Origin: Bacillota bacterium
GTDB lineage: Bacteria; Bacillota; Clostridia; Christensenellales; Aristaeellaceae
DNA: 47,501 nt
Direction of reading: 5' to 3'
Assembly: GCA_023398575.1 (NCBI GenBank)
Contig: JAEWSC010000077.1
Coordinates: 1-47,501, forward strand
The notes beneath the pieces are model-generated. The model worked only from the letters and a program-made list of their open reading frames with translations, was not told the DNA's origin and did not search any database. Position numbers and translations under genes: made by a program. Positions 1-8,411 of this stretch are shown in pieces (position 1 is the first letter of the stretch; every line of letters begins with the position of its first letter).

Positions 1-51
1 GATGCTTATCATTGACATATGATATACTTCCCATAGGAAAGGATGAATGGC

Positions 52-897
52 ATGGATTGGATCGCCCGCATGAATAAGGCCCTGGATTATATTGAAGCCC
101 ACCTTACGGGGGAGTTGGATTACGCCGAGATTGCCAAAGCCGCCTTGACCTCCGCGTATCACTTTCCCCGCATGTTTGCCGCTGTCGCAGACATCACCCT
201 ATCGGAATATATCCGCCGGCGCAAGCTCAGTCGCGCCGCCCAGGATCTGTCACTTGGCAATGAGCGGGTCATTGATGTGGCAGTAAAGTATGGCTATGAA
301 TCGGCAGATGCCTTTTCTCGAGCTTTTTTCAGACAGCATCAGGTGCTTCCCAACAAGGCCAGGGAAAATGGTGTGCGGTTAGTAACCTATCCAAAGCTCT
401 CCTTTCACTTGACGCTAAAAGGAGACGTACCTATGAACTATCGCCTGGAGGAACTGACATCCCTTCGCATCGCCGGCCGAGCGTTTGAAGTGAACACCAA
501 AGAGGCCTTTTCCATCGTCCCCGGCATCTGGCAGCGGGAAATGGAAGGCGGCTTTATTCCCAAGCTCATCGACATGTCCTGGGAAAAGCCCAAATGCAAG
601 CTGGAAAGCCTGCTGGGTATCATTGGCGACAAGCCTCGTATTAGTGATGAATCCTTTGATTACTTTATCGGGGTACGGTATGATGATGATATTCCAGAGG
701 GTATGGAAGCGTTAACCTTGCCAGAAACAACCTGGGCCGTTTTCCCGGATGTTTTTGATGCCTGGAAAAGACTTTACACCGAATGGCTGCCCAGTTCCGG
801 CTTTGAACTTGCCGACGCGCCGATTGTGGAATGTCACTACGCACCGGGGCACGAGCCGGCAACAGAGCTGTGGGTACCGGTAAAGGCACAGAATTAA
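52..897 (+). CDS. AraC-family regulator with GyrI-like effector domain
   Basis: A 281-residue transcription regulator. The first ~105 residues carry the two helix-turn-helix motifs of the AraC/XylS family (a segment reading YGYESADAFSRAFFRQH is the typical second helix region). Residues ~130-281 resemble the GyrI-like/BmrR-type small-molecule-binding domain (LTSLRIAGRAFEV at its start). Such proteins usually sense hydrophobic drugs or other ligands and activate nearby genes. I chose the ATG at 52 because AGGAAAGG ends 9 bases before it; the in-frame ATG at 43 directly abuts that site. The next gene, a nucleotidyltransferase, starts 26 bases after the stop, so the two are probably co-transcribed. 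The ligand cannot be read from the sequence. Confidence 0.88.
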   Translation: MDWIARMNKALDYIEAHLTGELDYAEIAKAALTSAYHFPRMFAAVADITLSEYIRRRKLSRAAQDLSLGNERVIDVAVKYGYESADAFSRAFFRQHQVLPNKARENGVRLVTYPKLSFHLTLKGDVPMNYRLEELTSLRIAGRAFEVNTKEAFSIVPGIWQREMEGGFIPKLIDMSWEKPKCKLESLLGIIGDKPRISDESFDYFIGVRYDDDIPEGMEALTLPETTWAVFPDVFDAWKRLYTEWLPSSGFELADAPIVECHYAPGHEPATELWVPVKAQN

Positions 898-923
898 CAA
901 AATCTTTCACTGGAGGATGCCAT

Positions 924-1688
924 ATGGAACTGCCAAAGGTATTGATGGATATAAGCGATGCGTATCAGCAGATTCTTGGTGAAAACCTTTGTGGAATCTA
1001 TGTGCATGGCTCCCTTGCCTTTGGCTGCTTCCATCCCACTGCCAGCGATATCGATTTTCTGGTGGTTGTTTATGTAGACATTTCTCAGCAGCAAAAAGAA
1101 TCGCTGATTGTGACCCTTTGCGCCACGGAGCAGGCTGCCCCGCCCAAGGGGTTTGAAATGAGCGTTGTTTTGTATACGGATTGCCGGTTCTTTTCATACC
1201 CCACGCCGTTTGAGCTCCATTATTCCAATGCCCATTTAGGTAGAATTCAGAGCAGTCTATCAGAATATTGCAAATCCATGAACGGCACCGATGCTGATCT
1301 TGCCGCCCATTTCACAGTGATCCGGCACGCAGGTATCGTATTATACGGAAAGCCCATTGCTGATGTTTTTGGAGATGTTCCTAGACCAGATTATTTGCGC
1401 AGCATACAAGCAGATATTGCAAACGCACAGGCGGATATGGAAGACAACCCCGTGTATATAACACTGAACCTGTGCCGCGTACTTGCTTATAGACAAGACG
1501 GGCTTGTGCTCTCAAAGTTAGGCGGCGGCGAATGGGGCATTACCCATCTACCCAAAACATATCATCCGCTTATACAAATAGCGCTGGATGCATACACAAC
1601 AGGTCATGAAATGGCATTTGACTTGACGGCTGGCCGGGAATTCGCCGCATACATGACGTCGCAGATATTCGGTGGTGCAGTTTGTTGA
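924..1688 (+). CDS. Aminoglycoside nucleotidyltransferase-like protein (DUF4111 type)
   Basis: A 254-residue protein with a nucleotidyltransferase core near residues 25-50: GSLAFG followed by SDIDFLVVV, giving the GS...DxD metal-binding pattern of the pol-beta-like transferases. The C-terminal half (SKLGGGEWGITHLP and surrounding helices) matches the arrangement of AadA/ANT(9)-type enzymes, which adenylylate aminoglycosides such as streptomycin or spectinomycin in the cytoplasm. The frame stays open upstream to 831, but the ATG at 924 is preceded by TGGAGG and lies just after the AraC gene stop, so I use it. Homology to chromosomal DUF4111 proteins of unknown substrate is equally possible; resistance is an inference only. 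A strong terminator follows. Confidence 0.75.
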   Translation: MELPKVLMDISDAYQQILGENLCGIYVHGSLAFGCFHPTASDIDFLVVVYVDISQQQKESLIVTLCATEQAAPPKGFEMSVVLYTDCRFFSYPTPFELHYSNAHLGRIQSSLSEYCKSMNGTDADLAAHFTVIRHAGIVLYGKPIADVFGDVPRPDYLRSIQADIANAQADMEDNPVYITLNLCRVLAYRQDGLVLSKLGGGEWGITHLPKTYHPLIQIALDAYTTGHEMAFDLTAGREFAAYMTSQIFGGAVC

Positions 1689-1749
1689 TGACAAATACGA
1701 ATGAAATGAATCTGTTGGTCATCTGAGATTTTCAACAAAAGCGTGCAAC

Positions 1750-1780
1750 GCCGGCACAGTGAAACACTGTGCCGGCCTTT
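1750..1780 (+). terminator. Rho-independent terminator after the nucleotidyltransferase gene
   Basis: A perfect 12-bp stem (GCCGGCACAGTG / CACTGTGCCGGC) with an AAA loop is followed by CTTTTGC. It lies 62 bases past the stop of the nucleotidyltransferase gene. The rest of the 242-base gap up to the next gene (1781-1930) is AT-rich; I see no gene in it. Confidence 0.85.
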
Positions 1781-1930
1781 TGCAAGCCTTGAAAGACCTA
1801 TGCGAACAGAGATAATACAACCGCTTATTCAACTTATGTAGATATATGCCGATATATTAGTGATACCATCATTATGCTCTGGTAATCGAATACGATTTTT
1901 GCGTACAGCAATGAAGCTGAGGGATGCGAA

Positions 1931-4330
1931 GTGACGAACACCAGGACAATATTTATTCGAAAAGCCGCCGCCTTAACGCTCCCATTGATTGGTTACTTTG
2001 TGGTATCCATTTTTCAAATACAGTCTTTAGGAAATATTCTTTCCCCTATCAACGCATTGGCGGCGGCTGGCCTTTTGCTGTTTGCCTACCTTAAATCAGG
2101 CAAAAGTAAGCTGTTCAATACAACACTTTTGCTTTTCTCCCTTGCTTGCTTTGTTTGGGCGATGGGAGATGTCGTATGGGGCATTATGGATGCGCTTGGC
2201 AAAGATCCAGAATCCAGCCCCGCGCTATGGGTGATTTACACCCTAACCAACCTATTTATCATGATCTCTTTGCTGGTATTTGTCACCATGCAGTTTGGCA
2301 AGTGGAACTTTGTTCAGTTTTGTGTGGATGCGCTGATCATAGGCCTGATGTTCATGGTTTTTATCTGGATCGTATACCTAAACAAAGATACAGGCATCAT
2401 GGACGCCTTGCTGGAATTGGATTTTACAAGCCATTTCTCCCTAATCAGCGACGTTGTAATCATCATCAGTGTATTCCTGTGGTTTTTATCCATACGCACC
2501 GGCAGGGTACCAGGATATATCCGGATTACTGCTTGCGGAACGATTTTGTTTGCACTCATTGATATGCTGTATTACTACATTGACTTTAAAGGTCTGTATA
2601 TGCCCAATTCTATCATCGACTTTTGCTATATCTTTTCTATGTATGTAATGGCCTTTGGTGCCTTGTGGCGGGTATATAAAGGCGATGAGACCTTTGATCT
2701 CAAATCTATAAATAATGTAGGTATCAAAAGCCGATGGGGGTACCTTGCGACATTTCCTCTTGTGACCCTATTATTAGATGTGGCTGGCATCGGTGATATT
2801 GAATTCAATGTGATAGATTTTCTGTCATATGCCATTCTGATATTTCTGTACATTACATTTACCAAATATGTTCAGCTTTCCATTGAAAAGGAGAAACTGT
2901 TAAAAAAGTTGACATTGAGCAATGAAAATCTTGAACAGCGTGTGGCGGAGCAGGTAAAGGAACTGACTTACCTGGCCAATCAGGATACACTGACAAGCCT
3001 GTACAACCGCCGCTATTTCATGGGCTGGCTTGATGAAAGCATCAAAACCATACTACCCAAAGAAACGCTTGCCCTGCTGTTGCTGGATTTAGACCGGTTT
3101 AAGACCATCAACGATAGCTTCGGCCATGATGCAGGAGATAAGGTACTCATCGAGCTGGCCAACAGAATGACCGAATGGAACAACTACGGAGCCACCCTGG
3201 CGCGCCTTGGCGGCGACGAGTTTGCGTTCATTTTTATTGGCAAGTATACCCAAAAAGATATTGACGGCTTCTGCAGCCAGATTGCCGACTTTTGCAGCCG
3301 GCCCATCAGCATCGGCGGACATGTGCTGGAAGTTACTGTCAGCATCGGAGTGGCACTGTTATCCACCGATGCCGTTGATGGAAAATCGCTTTTGAAAAAT
3401 GCTGACATCGCCATGTACCATGCCAAGTCACAGGGATATAACAAATATCAGCTTTTTGACCCAATCCTAAGCCAAGACATGATCAATAGTAACAAGATTG
3501 AAGTCCTTTTAAAACAGGCGGACATTGACAAAGATTTCGAGCTATTTTACCAGCCCCAGTTTTCGCTGCCCGATAAGCAGTTGATCGGTGCGGAAGCCCT
3601 GCTTCGCTGGAAGGATGCCCAATACGGCTATATTCCGCCAAATGTATTCATCCCCGTGGCGGAGAAAATTGAGTACATCACCAAGATTGGCAAATGGGTC
3701 ATGAAACAATCTATCCGCCAAGCCATAGCCTGGAACCAGCTCCAGCCGCTGCCCATCAAGGTGGGGATCAACATTTCGCCCAGGCAATTGAATGAAGATA
3801 CCTTCATAGAGATTCTCAAGGCCCTGATCTTGGATTCTGGCGTAAAAACCGCGTGGCTGGATGCCGAGATTACGGAAAGCACTATGATCTGCGAAACCGA
3901 CAAGGTGCATACCGTATTTGACATGCTCAAGGAGCTTGGCCTCTCCATCTCCATTGACGACTTTGGTTCTGGCTACTCCGCCCTCAGCTATCTGAACAAA
4001 TATCCCTTTGACCGGATCAAAATCGACAAATCGCTGATAGACAATATATCGTCCTACAACGTAAGCGGCGTGCATATCGTAAAGTCTATTATCACCATGG
4101 CCAAGTCCATCGGTATTACCACCATTGCAGAAGGGGTGGAAACCGAGGAACAGTTGGATGTACTGATGGAATTGGGCTGCGACCAGGTGCAGGGCTATCT
4201 GCTTGGCCGCCCGGTGCCGGCAACGGAGTTTGAAAGGAAGTTTATGTTTCGTTCTGAGCAAGGGTATATGGATAAAACGGAAGTGATACAGCAGATCCAG
4301 GATTTGAACGTGCCAGCAAGTGGGGTGTAG
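1931..4330 (+). CDS. Membrane GGDEF-EAL protein (cyclic di-GMP synthesis/hydrolysis)
   Basis: A 799-residue protein. Residues 1-315 hold about ten hydrophobic membrane segments, followed by a short coiled coil (~318-345), a GGDEF domain (~350-510, motif GGDEF at residues 427-431) and an EAL domain (~525-775, EAL at 555-557, with DDFGSGYSALSYL further on). Both active-site signatures are intact, so it could both make and break cyclic di-GMP. The position of the RxxD inhibitory site, five residues before GGDEF, reads NYGA, so product feedback at that site is probably absent. The start codon is GTG, preceded by GAGGGA. No extracellular sensor domain of known type is recognised; the membrane part itself may sense. 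It appears monocistronic. Confidence 0.93.
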   Translation: MTNTRTIFIRKAAALTLPLIGYFVVSIFQIQSLGNILSPINALAAAGLLLFAYLKSGKSKLFNTTLLLFSLACFVWAMGDVVWGIMDALGKDPESSPALWVIYTLTNLFIMISLLVFVTMQFGKWNFVQFCVDALIIGLMFMVFIWIVYLNKDTGIMDALLELDFTSHFSLISDVVIIISVFLWFLSIRTGRVPGYIRITACGTILFALIDMLYYYIDFKGLYMPNSIIDFCYIFSMYVMAFGALWRVYKGDETFDLKSINNVGIKSRWGYLATFPLVTLLLDVAGIGDIEFNVIDFLSYAILIFLYITFTKYVQLSIEKEKLLKKLTLSNENLEQRVAEQVKELTYLANQDTLTSLYNRRYFMGWLDESIKTILPKETLALLLLDLDRFKTINDSFGHDAGDKVLIELANRMTEWNNYGATLARLGGDEFAFIFIGKYTQKDIDGFCSQIADFCSRPISIGGHVLEVTVSIGVALLSTDAVDGKSLLKNADIAMYHAKSQGYNKYQLFDPILSQDMINSNKIEVLLKQADIDKDFELFYQPQFSLPDKQLIGAEALLRWKDAQYGYIPPNVFIPVAEKIEYITKIGKWVMKQSIRQAIAWNQLQPLPIKVGINISPRQLNEDTFIEILKALILDSGVKTAWLDAEITESTMICETDKVHTVFDMLKELGLSISIDDFGSGYSALSYLNKYPFDRIKIDKSLIDNISSYNVSGVHIVKSIITMAKSIGITTIAEGVETEEQLDVLMELGCDQVQGYLLGRPVPATEFERKFMFRSEQGYMDKTEVIQQIQDLNVPASGV

Positions 4331-4453
4331 CAGGCGGCAAATTAAGATCACCGCTTTACCGAAGACTTTTACTTTGATTTGATAAAGCAATTGGAGGCCC
4401 ATTCTCGAAGTTAGACTATCCATTTACATAGTATAAGGTTTTCCTGGAGTGGA

Positions 4454-4491
4454 GCGGGGAGGTCTCCTTTTTCAAAAGGAGGCCTCCCCGC
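4454..4491. terminator. Long fold-back hairpin between convergent genes
   Basis: GCGGGGAGGTCTCCTTTT pairs with AAAAGGAGGCCTCCCCGC (18 bp, one G-T wobble) around a 2-base loop. It lies between the converging GGDEF-EAL gene and parB and may terminate both transcripts, although no outside T-run is present. Its TTTTTGAAAAA-type core resembles the hairpin near 18090. Confidence 0.6.
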
Positions 4492-4506
4492 AAATCGTTC
4501 TCGATC

Positions 4507-5361
4507 TTATTCTTCCCCCGCCAGGCGTTCCAGTGCTTGGTAGAGGCGTTCAAGTTCTTCGGCGCTGTAGTATTGCAAAATAATCTTGCCGCGCTTGGCG
4601 CTGCCGGAAAAGCTGGTGCGCACACCCAGCACTTCACGCATGCGGCCTTCCAGCTCCGTCAGCTCAATGGGCATGGGCTTGGGCGCCGGCTTGGGCCGGG
4701 GCGCATCCTGCGGCTTGGCAGCCAGCTGCTCCAATTGCCGAACGCTGAGAGCCGCCAATACCGTCTGCCGGGCCAGGTCAATCTGCCTTGCCTCATCCTC
4801 CAGGCCGGCCAGCACACGGGCATGGCCCGCGGACAAGGTGCCCTTGCGCACCATATCGGTGACTTCCTGGGGCAGGTTTAAAAGGCGAAGGATGTTGGCG
4901 ATGGCCGGGCGGCTCTTGCCAAGCCGCTTGGCAGCGGCCTCCTGGGTATAACCGCACTGCTGCATAAGCGCCTTGATGGCGGCGGCCTCTTCCATGGGGT
5001 TCAAGTCCTCGCGCTGCAGGTTTTCAATCAGCGCCGCCTCCATCTGCTGGCGGCGGTCCATTTCCTTGATGATACAGGGCACAGTCGCAAGGCCAGCCAG
5101 CCGCGCGGCGCGCCAGCGGCGCTCTCCGGCCACAATACGGTAACGGCTGCCCGTTTCCACCACCAAAATGGGCTGCAGTACCCCGGCTTCCCGGATGCTT
5201 TGCGCCAATTGGTTCAGATTATCTTCCGTAAAGGTACGCCGGGGCTGACCCTCGTTGGGGTCGATGTCACCTATGGCGATTTCCTTTATGGTGCTGCCCA
5301 GCACATCTTCACCCATTGGCAATAGCTCATCCAGGCCGCGGCCCAAACCTGTCTTTTTCAT
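4507..5361 (-). CDS. parB: ParB/Spo0J chromosome-partitioning protein
   Basis: A 284-residue ParB/Spo0J family DNA-binding CTPase switch. The N-terminus (KTGLGRGLDELLP) is typical, followed by the ParB nuclease-like/CTP-binding domain (~residues 25-115, with GQPRR and GERRWRAARLAG) and the helix-turn-helix (~130-200, GYTQEAAAKRLGKSRPAIAN). The C-terminal ~60 residues form the dimerisation part. It loads at parS sites and spreads as a clamp, assisting origin segregation and, in spore formers, the link to Soj/Spo0A control. It is downstream of parA, 131 bases away with a hairpin between them, and has a GGAAG site before its ATG. I did not see a parS-like palindrome nearby. Confidence 0.95.
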   Translation of the reverse strand: MKKTGLGRGLDELLPMGEDVLGSTIKEIAIGDIDPNEGQPRRTFTEDNLNQLAQSIREAGVLQPILVVETGSRYRIVAGERRWRAARLAGLATVPCIIKEMDRRQQMEAALIENLQREDLNPMEEAAAIKALMQQCGYTQEAAAKRLGKSRPAIANILRLLNLPQEVTDMVRKGTLSAGHARVLAGLEDEARQIDLARQTVLAALSVRQLEQLAAKPQDAPRPKPAPKPMPIELTELEGRMREVLGVRTSFSGSAKRGKIILQYYSAEELERLYQALERLAGEE

Positions 5362-5446
5362 GCAAACACTTCCTATCTATTCGCAAAAAGATGCTACTGC
5401 ATCATTTTTGCGAGCTCGCACAGCAGCGCCGAGCGAGACGATTTCA

Positions 5447-5471
5447 AATGAAGGGGCACTGTCCCTTCATT
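5447..5471. other. Intercistronic hairpin between parA and parB
   Basis: AATGAAGGG and CCCTTCATT form a perfect 9-bp stem with loop GCACTGT. There is no T-run, so it is unlikely to be a strong terminator; it may modulate read-through from parA into parB or mRNA processing. Confidence 0.5.
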
Positions 5472-5492
5472 GCATCCCCCAAAATAGTCAAT

Positions 5493-6257
5493 TTACTTGA
5501 CCCCGTTGCGCTCCAAGACCTCTTTGGCCAAGGCCCGGTAGGCCTCGGCACCGGCGCTGCGGCTGTCGTACAGATGAATGGGCAGCCCATGGCTAGGCGC
5601 CTCCCCAAGACGCACATTGCGGGGAATGGTGACAGCGTACACCTTGTTTTTAAAACGGCGCTTGACCTGATCCACCACCTGCAGCCCAAGGTTGGTGCGC
5701 CCATCCAGCATGGTGAGCAGTATCCCCTCTATATCCAACGCTGGATTGATGGTTCGGTTGATACGGCTGATGGTGTTCATCAGCGAGGTCACACCTTCCA
5801 GGGCGAAATATTCACACTGTATGGGCACCAGAACCCGGCCGGCAGCGGCCAGGGCATTCACGGTTAAAAGACCCAAAGAGGGCGGACAATCGATCAGAAT
5901 AAAATCATAGCGGGATGAGACGCTTTTCAGCGCTTCCCGCAAACGATACTCGCGGCCATCCACATTCACCAGTTCGACCTCCGCCCCGGCCAGGCGGATA
6001 TCGGCCGGCAACAGATCAAGACCTTTGACACGGGTGGCTGCAATGCAATCCTTGATATCCGCCTCGCCCACCAGCGCCTCATAAGCGCTTTTCCCACCGG
6101 CTTTTGAACCTAAGCCGCTGGTGGTGTTGCCCTGAGGGTCAAAATCCACCGCCAATACCCTTTGGCCCAGCTCAGCCAGGCAGGCAGAAAGATTGACAGC
6201 GGTGGTGGTTTTGCCCACGCCGCCCTTTTGATTTGTTACTGCTATTATTTTACCCAT
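5493..6257 (-). CDS. parA: ParA/Soj chromosome-partitioning ATPase
   Basis: A 254-residue ParA/Soj ATPase. The deviant Walker A motif KGGVGKTTTAVNL is at residues ~10-22, DFDPQGN at ~40 and the Walker B-like DFILIDCPPSLG at ~118. It dimerises on ATP, binds DNA without sequence specificity and is stimulated by ParB; in sporulating bacteria it also acts on DnaA and sporulation genes. Length is that of a typical chromosomal Soj. The ATG at 6257 has GAGAGGA upstream, and a consensus promoter lies 30-60 bases before it. It leads the parA-parB transcript. Confidence 0.96.
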   Translation of the reverse strand: MGKIIAVTNQKGGVGKTTTAVNLSACLAELGQRVLAVDFDPQGNTTSGLGSKAGGKSAYEALVGEADIKDCIAATRVKGLDLLPADIRLAGAEVELVNVDGREYRLREALKSVSSRYDFILIDCPPSLGLLTVNALAAAGRVLVPIQCEYFALEGVTSLMNTISRINRTINPALDIEGILLTMLDGRTNLGLQVVDQVKRRFKNKVYAVTIPRNVRLGEAPSHGLPIHLYDSRSAGAEAYRALAKEVLERNGVK

Positions 6258-6289
6258 GCATTTGTCCTCTCCGGGTCGAACCCTATCCT

Positions 6290-6318
6290 ATTGTAACGGT
6301 TTTTGCCCTCATTGTAAA
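6290..6318 (-). promoter_or_regulatory. Sigma-A-type promoter of parA-parB
   Basis: On the minus strand TTTACA and TACAAT are separated by 17 bases, about 33 bases upstream of the parA start codon. Confidence 0.7.
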
Positions 6319-6341
6319 GAACGCCAAGGCGTTATGGCGTA

Positions 6342-6370
6342 TTGACATGCATATACTGACGTGCTATATT
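6342..6370 (+). promoter_or_regulatory. Sigma-A-type promoter of the serine hydrolase gene
   Basis: TTGACA, a 17-base spacer and TATATT. Transcription should begin near 6377, which rules out the longer reading frame beginning at 6233 and supports the ATG at 6422. Confidence 0.75.
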
Positions 6371-6421
6371 TTGGCTACTGCGCGTTACTACAGAAGCAAA
6401 AGAACGGGAGCACCTGCTACC

Positions 6422-7597
6422 ATGAAGCATGTCATACTTAGACTACTCCTCGTTTTGTCGGTCATATCTTCCTTTTGCCTTCAAACAGCATCCGCGAATA
6501 CTGCACTGAATATGGACAGCATAAACAGCCAGGTAGACAAATATTTCAAATCAAGCAGCACCGTGGGCGGTTCATTGGTCATTGCCAAAGATGGGCAGAT
6601 CGTATACAGCCGGGATTACGGCTTCGCGATCAAGAGCAAACAAACCCCCGTCACGGAGAAAACGTATTTCCGCATTGCATCCGTAACCAAAATGGTCAGC
6701 GCCATTGGTATCATGCAGCTAAACGAACAGGGCATGCTTGACCTGGACGAGGATATCAGCAGCTATCTCGGCTATGGGATCGTCAACCCCTATTATCCCG
6801 ATATCCCTATCACGCTGCGCCAGAGCATGAGCCATACCACCTCCCTCAGTCAGGGCGGCGGCTATTCCTCCATTAGAAACACGATACATGACATGCTTTC
6901 CAGCGAGGTCAGACACCGGTCCAACTTTACCAAAAAGCAGCCGGGAGAGGCGTATTCCTATTCGAATTTTGGAGCAGGACTGATGGGCTCTATCATGGAA
7001 GCGGTCAGCGGCGTCAGTGTAAACAGGTATATGACGGAGCATGTTTTTGAGCCCCTTGATATTGATGCCGCCTATGCCGCATGCTTTTTAAAAGAGCCGG
7101 AATATATCGCCAGCATATACGAAAACGGGCAGTTATCCAAAAGCGCGTCCAAGTACATCGCCGAAGCGTATGAAGACACGGCAGACCCGGAGCGGCACTA
7201 CCGCATAACAGTAGGCGACTTGTTCATTCGTTCCAGGGACATGGCCAAGCTTGTCTCCCTTTTGTGCGGCGACGGCAGTTATCAGGGCGCGCGCATTTTG
7301 ATGCCTGAAAGCGTTGAGATGATGCGAATGGACCAGCGGGATGTAAATGCCAGCGTTACCGGCAAAAGTCCCTACGGCCTGTGCGTCAACCGAATGGAGA
7401 ATCTGTTGGACGGCCACTGGTTGTACGGTCACCAAGGCATGGCCATCGGCCTCATCTGCAATGCCTATTATGACCCTGAAACAGGCTTCACCTTTGTGCT
7501 GTTCACCAATGGCTGCAGCCAAGTACGGCAAGACCGCATCAGCATTCTAGCCCGGCGGTTATTTGAGTACACCTATCCTCTGTTTGCCAAAGAATAA
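6422..7597 (+). CDS. Secreted beta-lactamase-family serine hydrolase
   Basis: A 391-residue exported protein of the class C beta-lactamase/DD-peptidase fold (serine hydrolase family PF00144). A signal peptide (~1-25, ending TASA) has no lipobox. The catalytic signatures are present: SVTK at residues 87-90, YSN at 180-182 and HQG near 337. Members act on D-amino acid peptides, esters or cell-wall fragments; true beta-lactam resistance cannot be assumed from these motifs. The start is fixed by the promoter just upstream and the signal peptide. It has its own terminator and so appears monocistronic, although it precedes the two-component system that starts about 150 bases downstream. Confidence 0.9.
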   Translation: MKHVILRLLLVLSVISSFCLQTASANTALNMDSINSQVDKYFKSSSTVGGSLVIAKDGQIVYSRDYGFAIKSKQTPVTEKTYFRIASVTKMVSAIGIMQLNEQGMLDLDEDISSYLGYGIVNPYYPDIPITLRQSMSHTTSLSQGGGYSSIRNTIHDMLSSEVRHRSNFTKKQPGEAYSYSNFGAGLMGSIMEAVSGVSVNRYMTEHVFEPLDIDAAYAACFLKEPEYIASIYENGQLSKSASKYIAEAYEDTADPERHYRITVGDLFIRSRDMAKLVSLLCGDGSYQGARILMPESVEMMRMDQRDVNASVTGKSPYGLCVNRMENLLDGHWLYGHQGMAIGLICNAYYDPETGFTFVLFTNGCSQVRQDRISILARRLFEYTYPLFAKE

Positions 7598-7631
7598 AAA
7601 CGTTTAACCAAAGTGCTTATCCACACATCCC

Positions 7632-7662
7632 AGCGAAAAGCCAATAGGCTCTTCGCTTTTTT
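7632..7662 (+). terminator. Terminator after the serine hydrolase gene
   Basis: AGCGAAAAGCC pairs with GGCTCTTCGCT (one mismatch) around an AATA loop, followed by a run of T. Confidence 0.8.
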
Positions 7663-7674
7663 GCACACCTTTGG

Positions 7675-7691
7675 TTTACAACACTTTTACA
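7675..7691 (+). promoter_or_regulatory. TTTACA direct repeat upstream of the response regulator
   Basis: TTTACA occurs at 7675-7680 and again at 7686-7691, an 11-base period (one helical turn). This is the usual layout of an OmpR/PhoB-family operator. A good -10 (TACAAT, 7713-7718) follows but its 17-base-spaced -35 (CACGAC) is poor, which would fit an activator-dependent, autoregulated promoter. Binding is inferred. Confidence 0.45.
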
Positions 7692-7745
7692 CGACATCTG
7701 TATGAAATATGTTACAATATACAAGTATGGAAGGATGTGGCATAT

Positions 7746-8411
7746 ATGGCGCGCGTGCTAGTAGTGGATGACGAGGCAGCCATCCGCGATCTGATTCAAA
7801 TGCACTTATGCCTGGTAGGTCATACTGCTTTATTGGCGGAGGATGCGTATTCCGCCGAGGTAGAATTGCATAAGGGTGCAGATATCGCCCTGTTGGATAT
7901 TATGCTGCCTGGACGCGATGGGTTTTCGCTGGCAAAAACGTGCATCGATAAGGAGGTTCCTGTCATCTTTCTCACTGCCAAGACCGCGGTGAACGACAGG
8001 GTAAGAGGCCTCACCATGGGCGCTGACGACTATATCATAAAGCCATTTGAGCCGGCGGAGGTGCTAGCCCGCATTGATGTTGTGCTGCGCCGATTAAACC
8101 GGCATCAGGAAAGCTATCAGGATGGCCGGTTGAAAATGGACTATCAGGCCCGTCAGGTATATCTGGATGGCGGGTGTTTGAATCTCACCGCTCAAGAATA
8201 TGATCTTTTGCGTATTCTGGTCAGCCAGCGGAACATCGCGCTAAGCCGCGAGCAACTATTGCGCATGGCATGGGGGTATGATTATGCAGGCGAGACAAGA
8301 ACGGTGGATGTGCATATTCAAAGGCTGCGGCGCAAGCTGAATGTTGACTGTATCGAGACTGTGTACAAATTTGGGTACCGGTTTGCGCCGATGGGAAGGG
8401 TGTTTGCATGA
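7746..8411 (+). CDS. OmpR-family response regulator
   Basis: A 221-residue two-component response regulator: receiver domain (~1-115, acidic pocket VVDDE, phosphoacceptor Asp51 in LLDIMLPG, Lys in IIKPFEP) and OmpR/PhoB winged helix (~125-218, with RTVDVHIQRLRRKL). The ATG at 7746 follows GGAAGGATG; the frame is open upstream but that part overlaps the promoter. It ends with an ATGA overlap with the kinase gene, so the two are translationally coupled and form a cognate pair. The three exported paralogues downstream are the natural target candidates. Confidence 0.95.
   Translation: MARVLVVDDEAAIRDLIQMHLCLVGHTALLAEDAYSAEVELHKGADIALLDIMLPGRDGFSLAKTCIDKEVPVIFLTAKTAVNDRVRGLTMGADDYIIKPFEPAEVLARIDVVLRRLNRHQESYQDGRLKMDYQARQVYLDGGCLNLTAQEYDLLRILVSQRNIALSREQLLRMAWGYDYAGETRTVDVHIQRLRRKLNVDCIETVYKFGYRFAPMGRVFA

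Noticed and set aside
3542..4423. Long antisense frame (293 codons) opposite the EAL domain
   Set aside because: It mirrors a conserved domain on the other strand, has no start signals and no recognisable protein features.
4331..6421. parS site near parA-parB
   Set aside because: I looked for a TGTTTCACGTGAAACA-like palindrome around the genes and saw none; a full motif scan was not possible.
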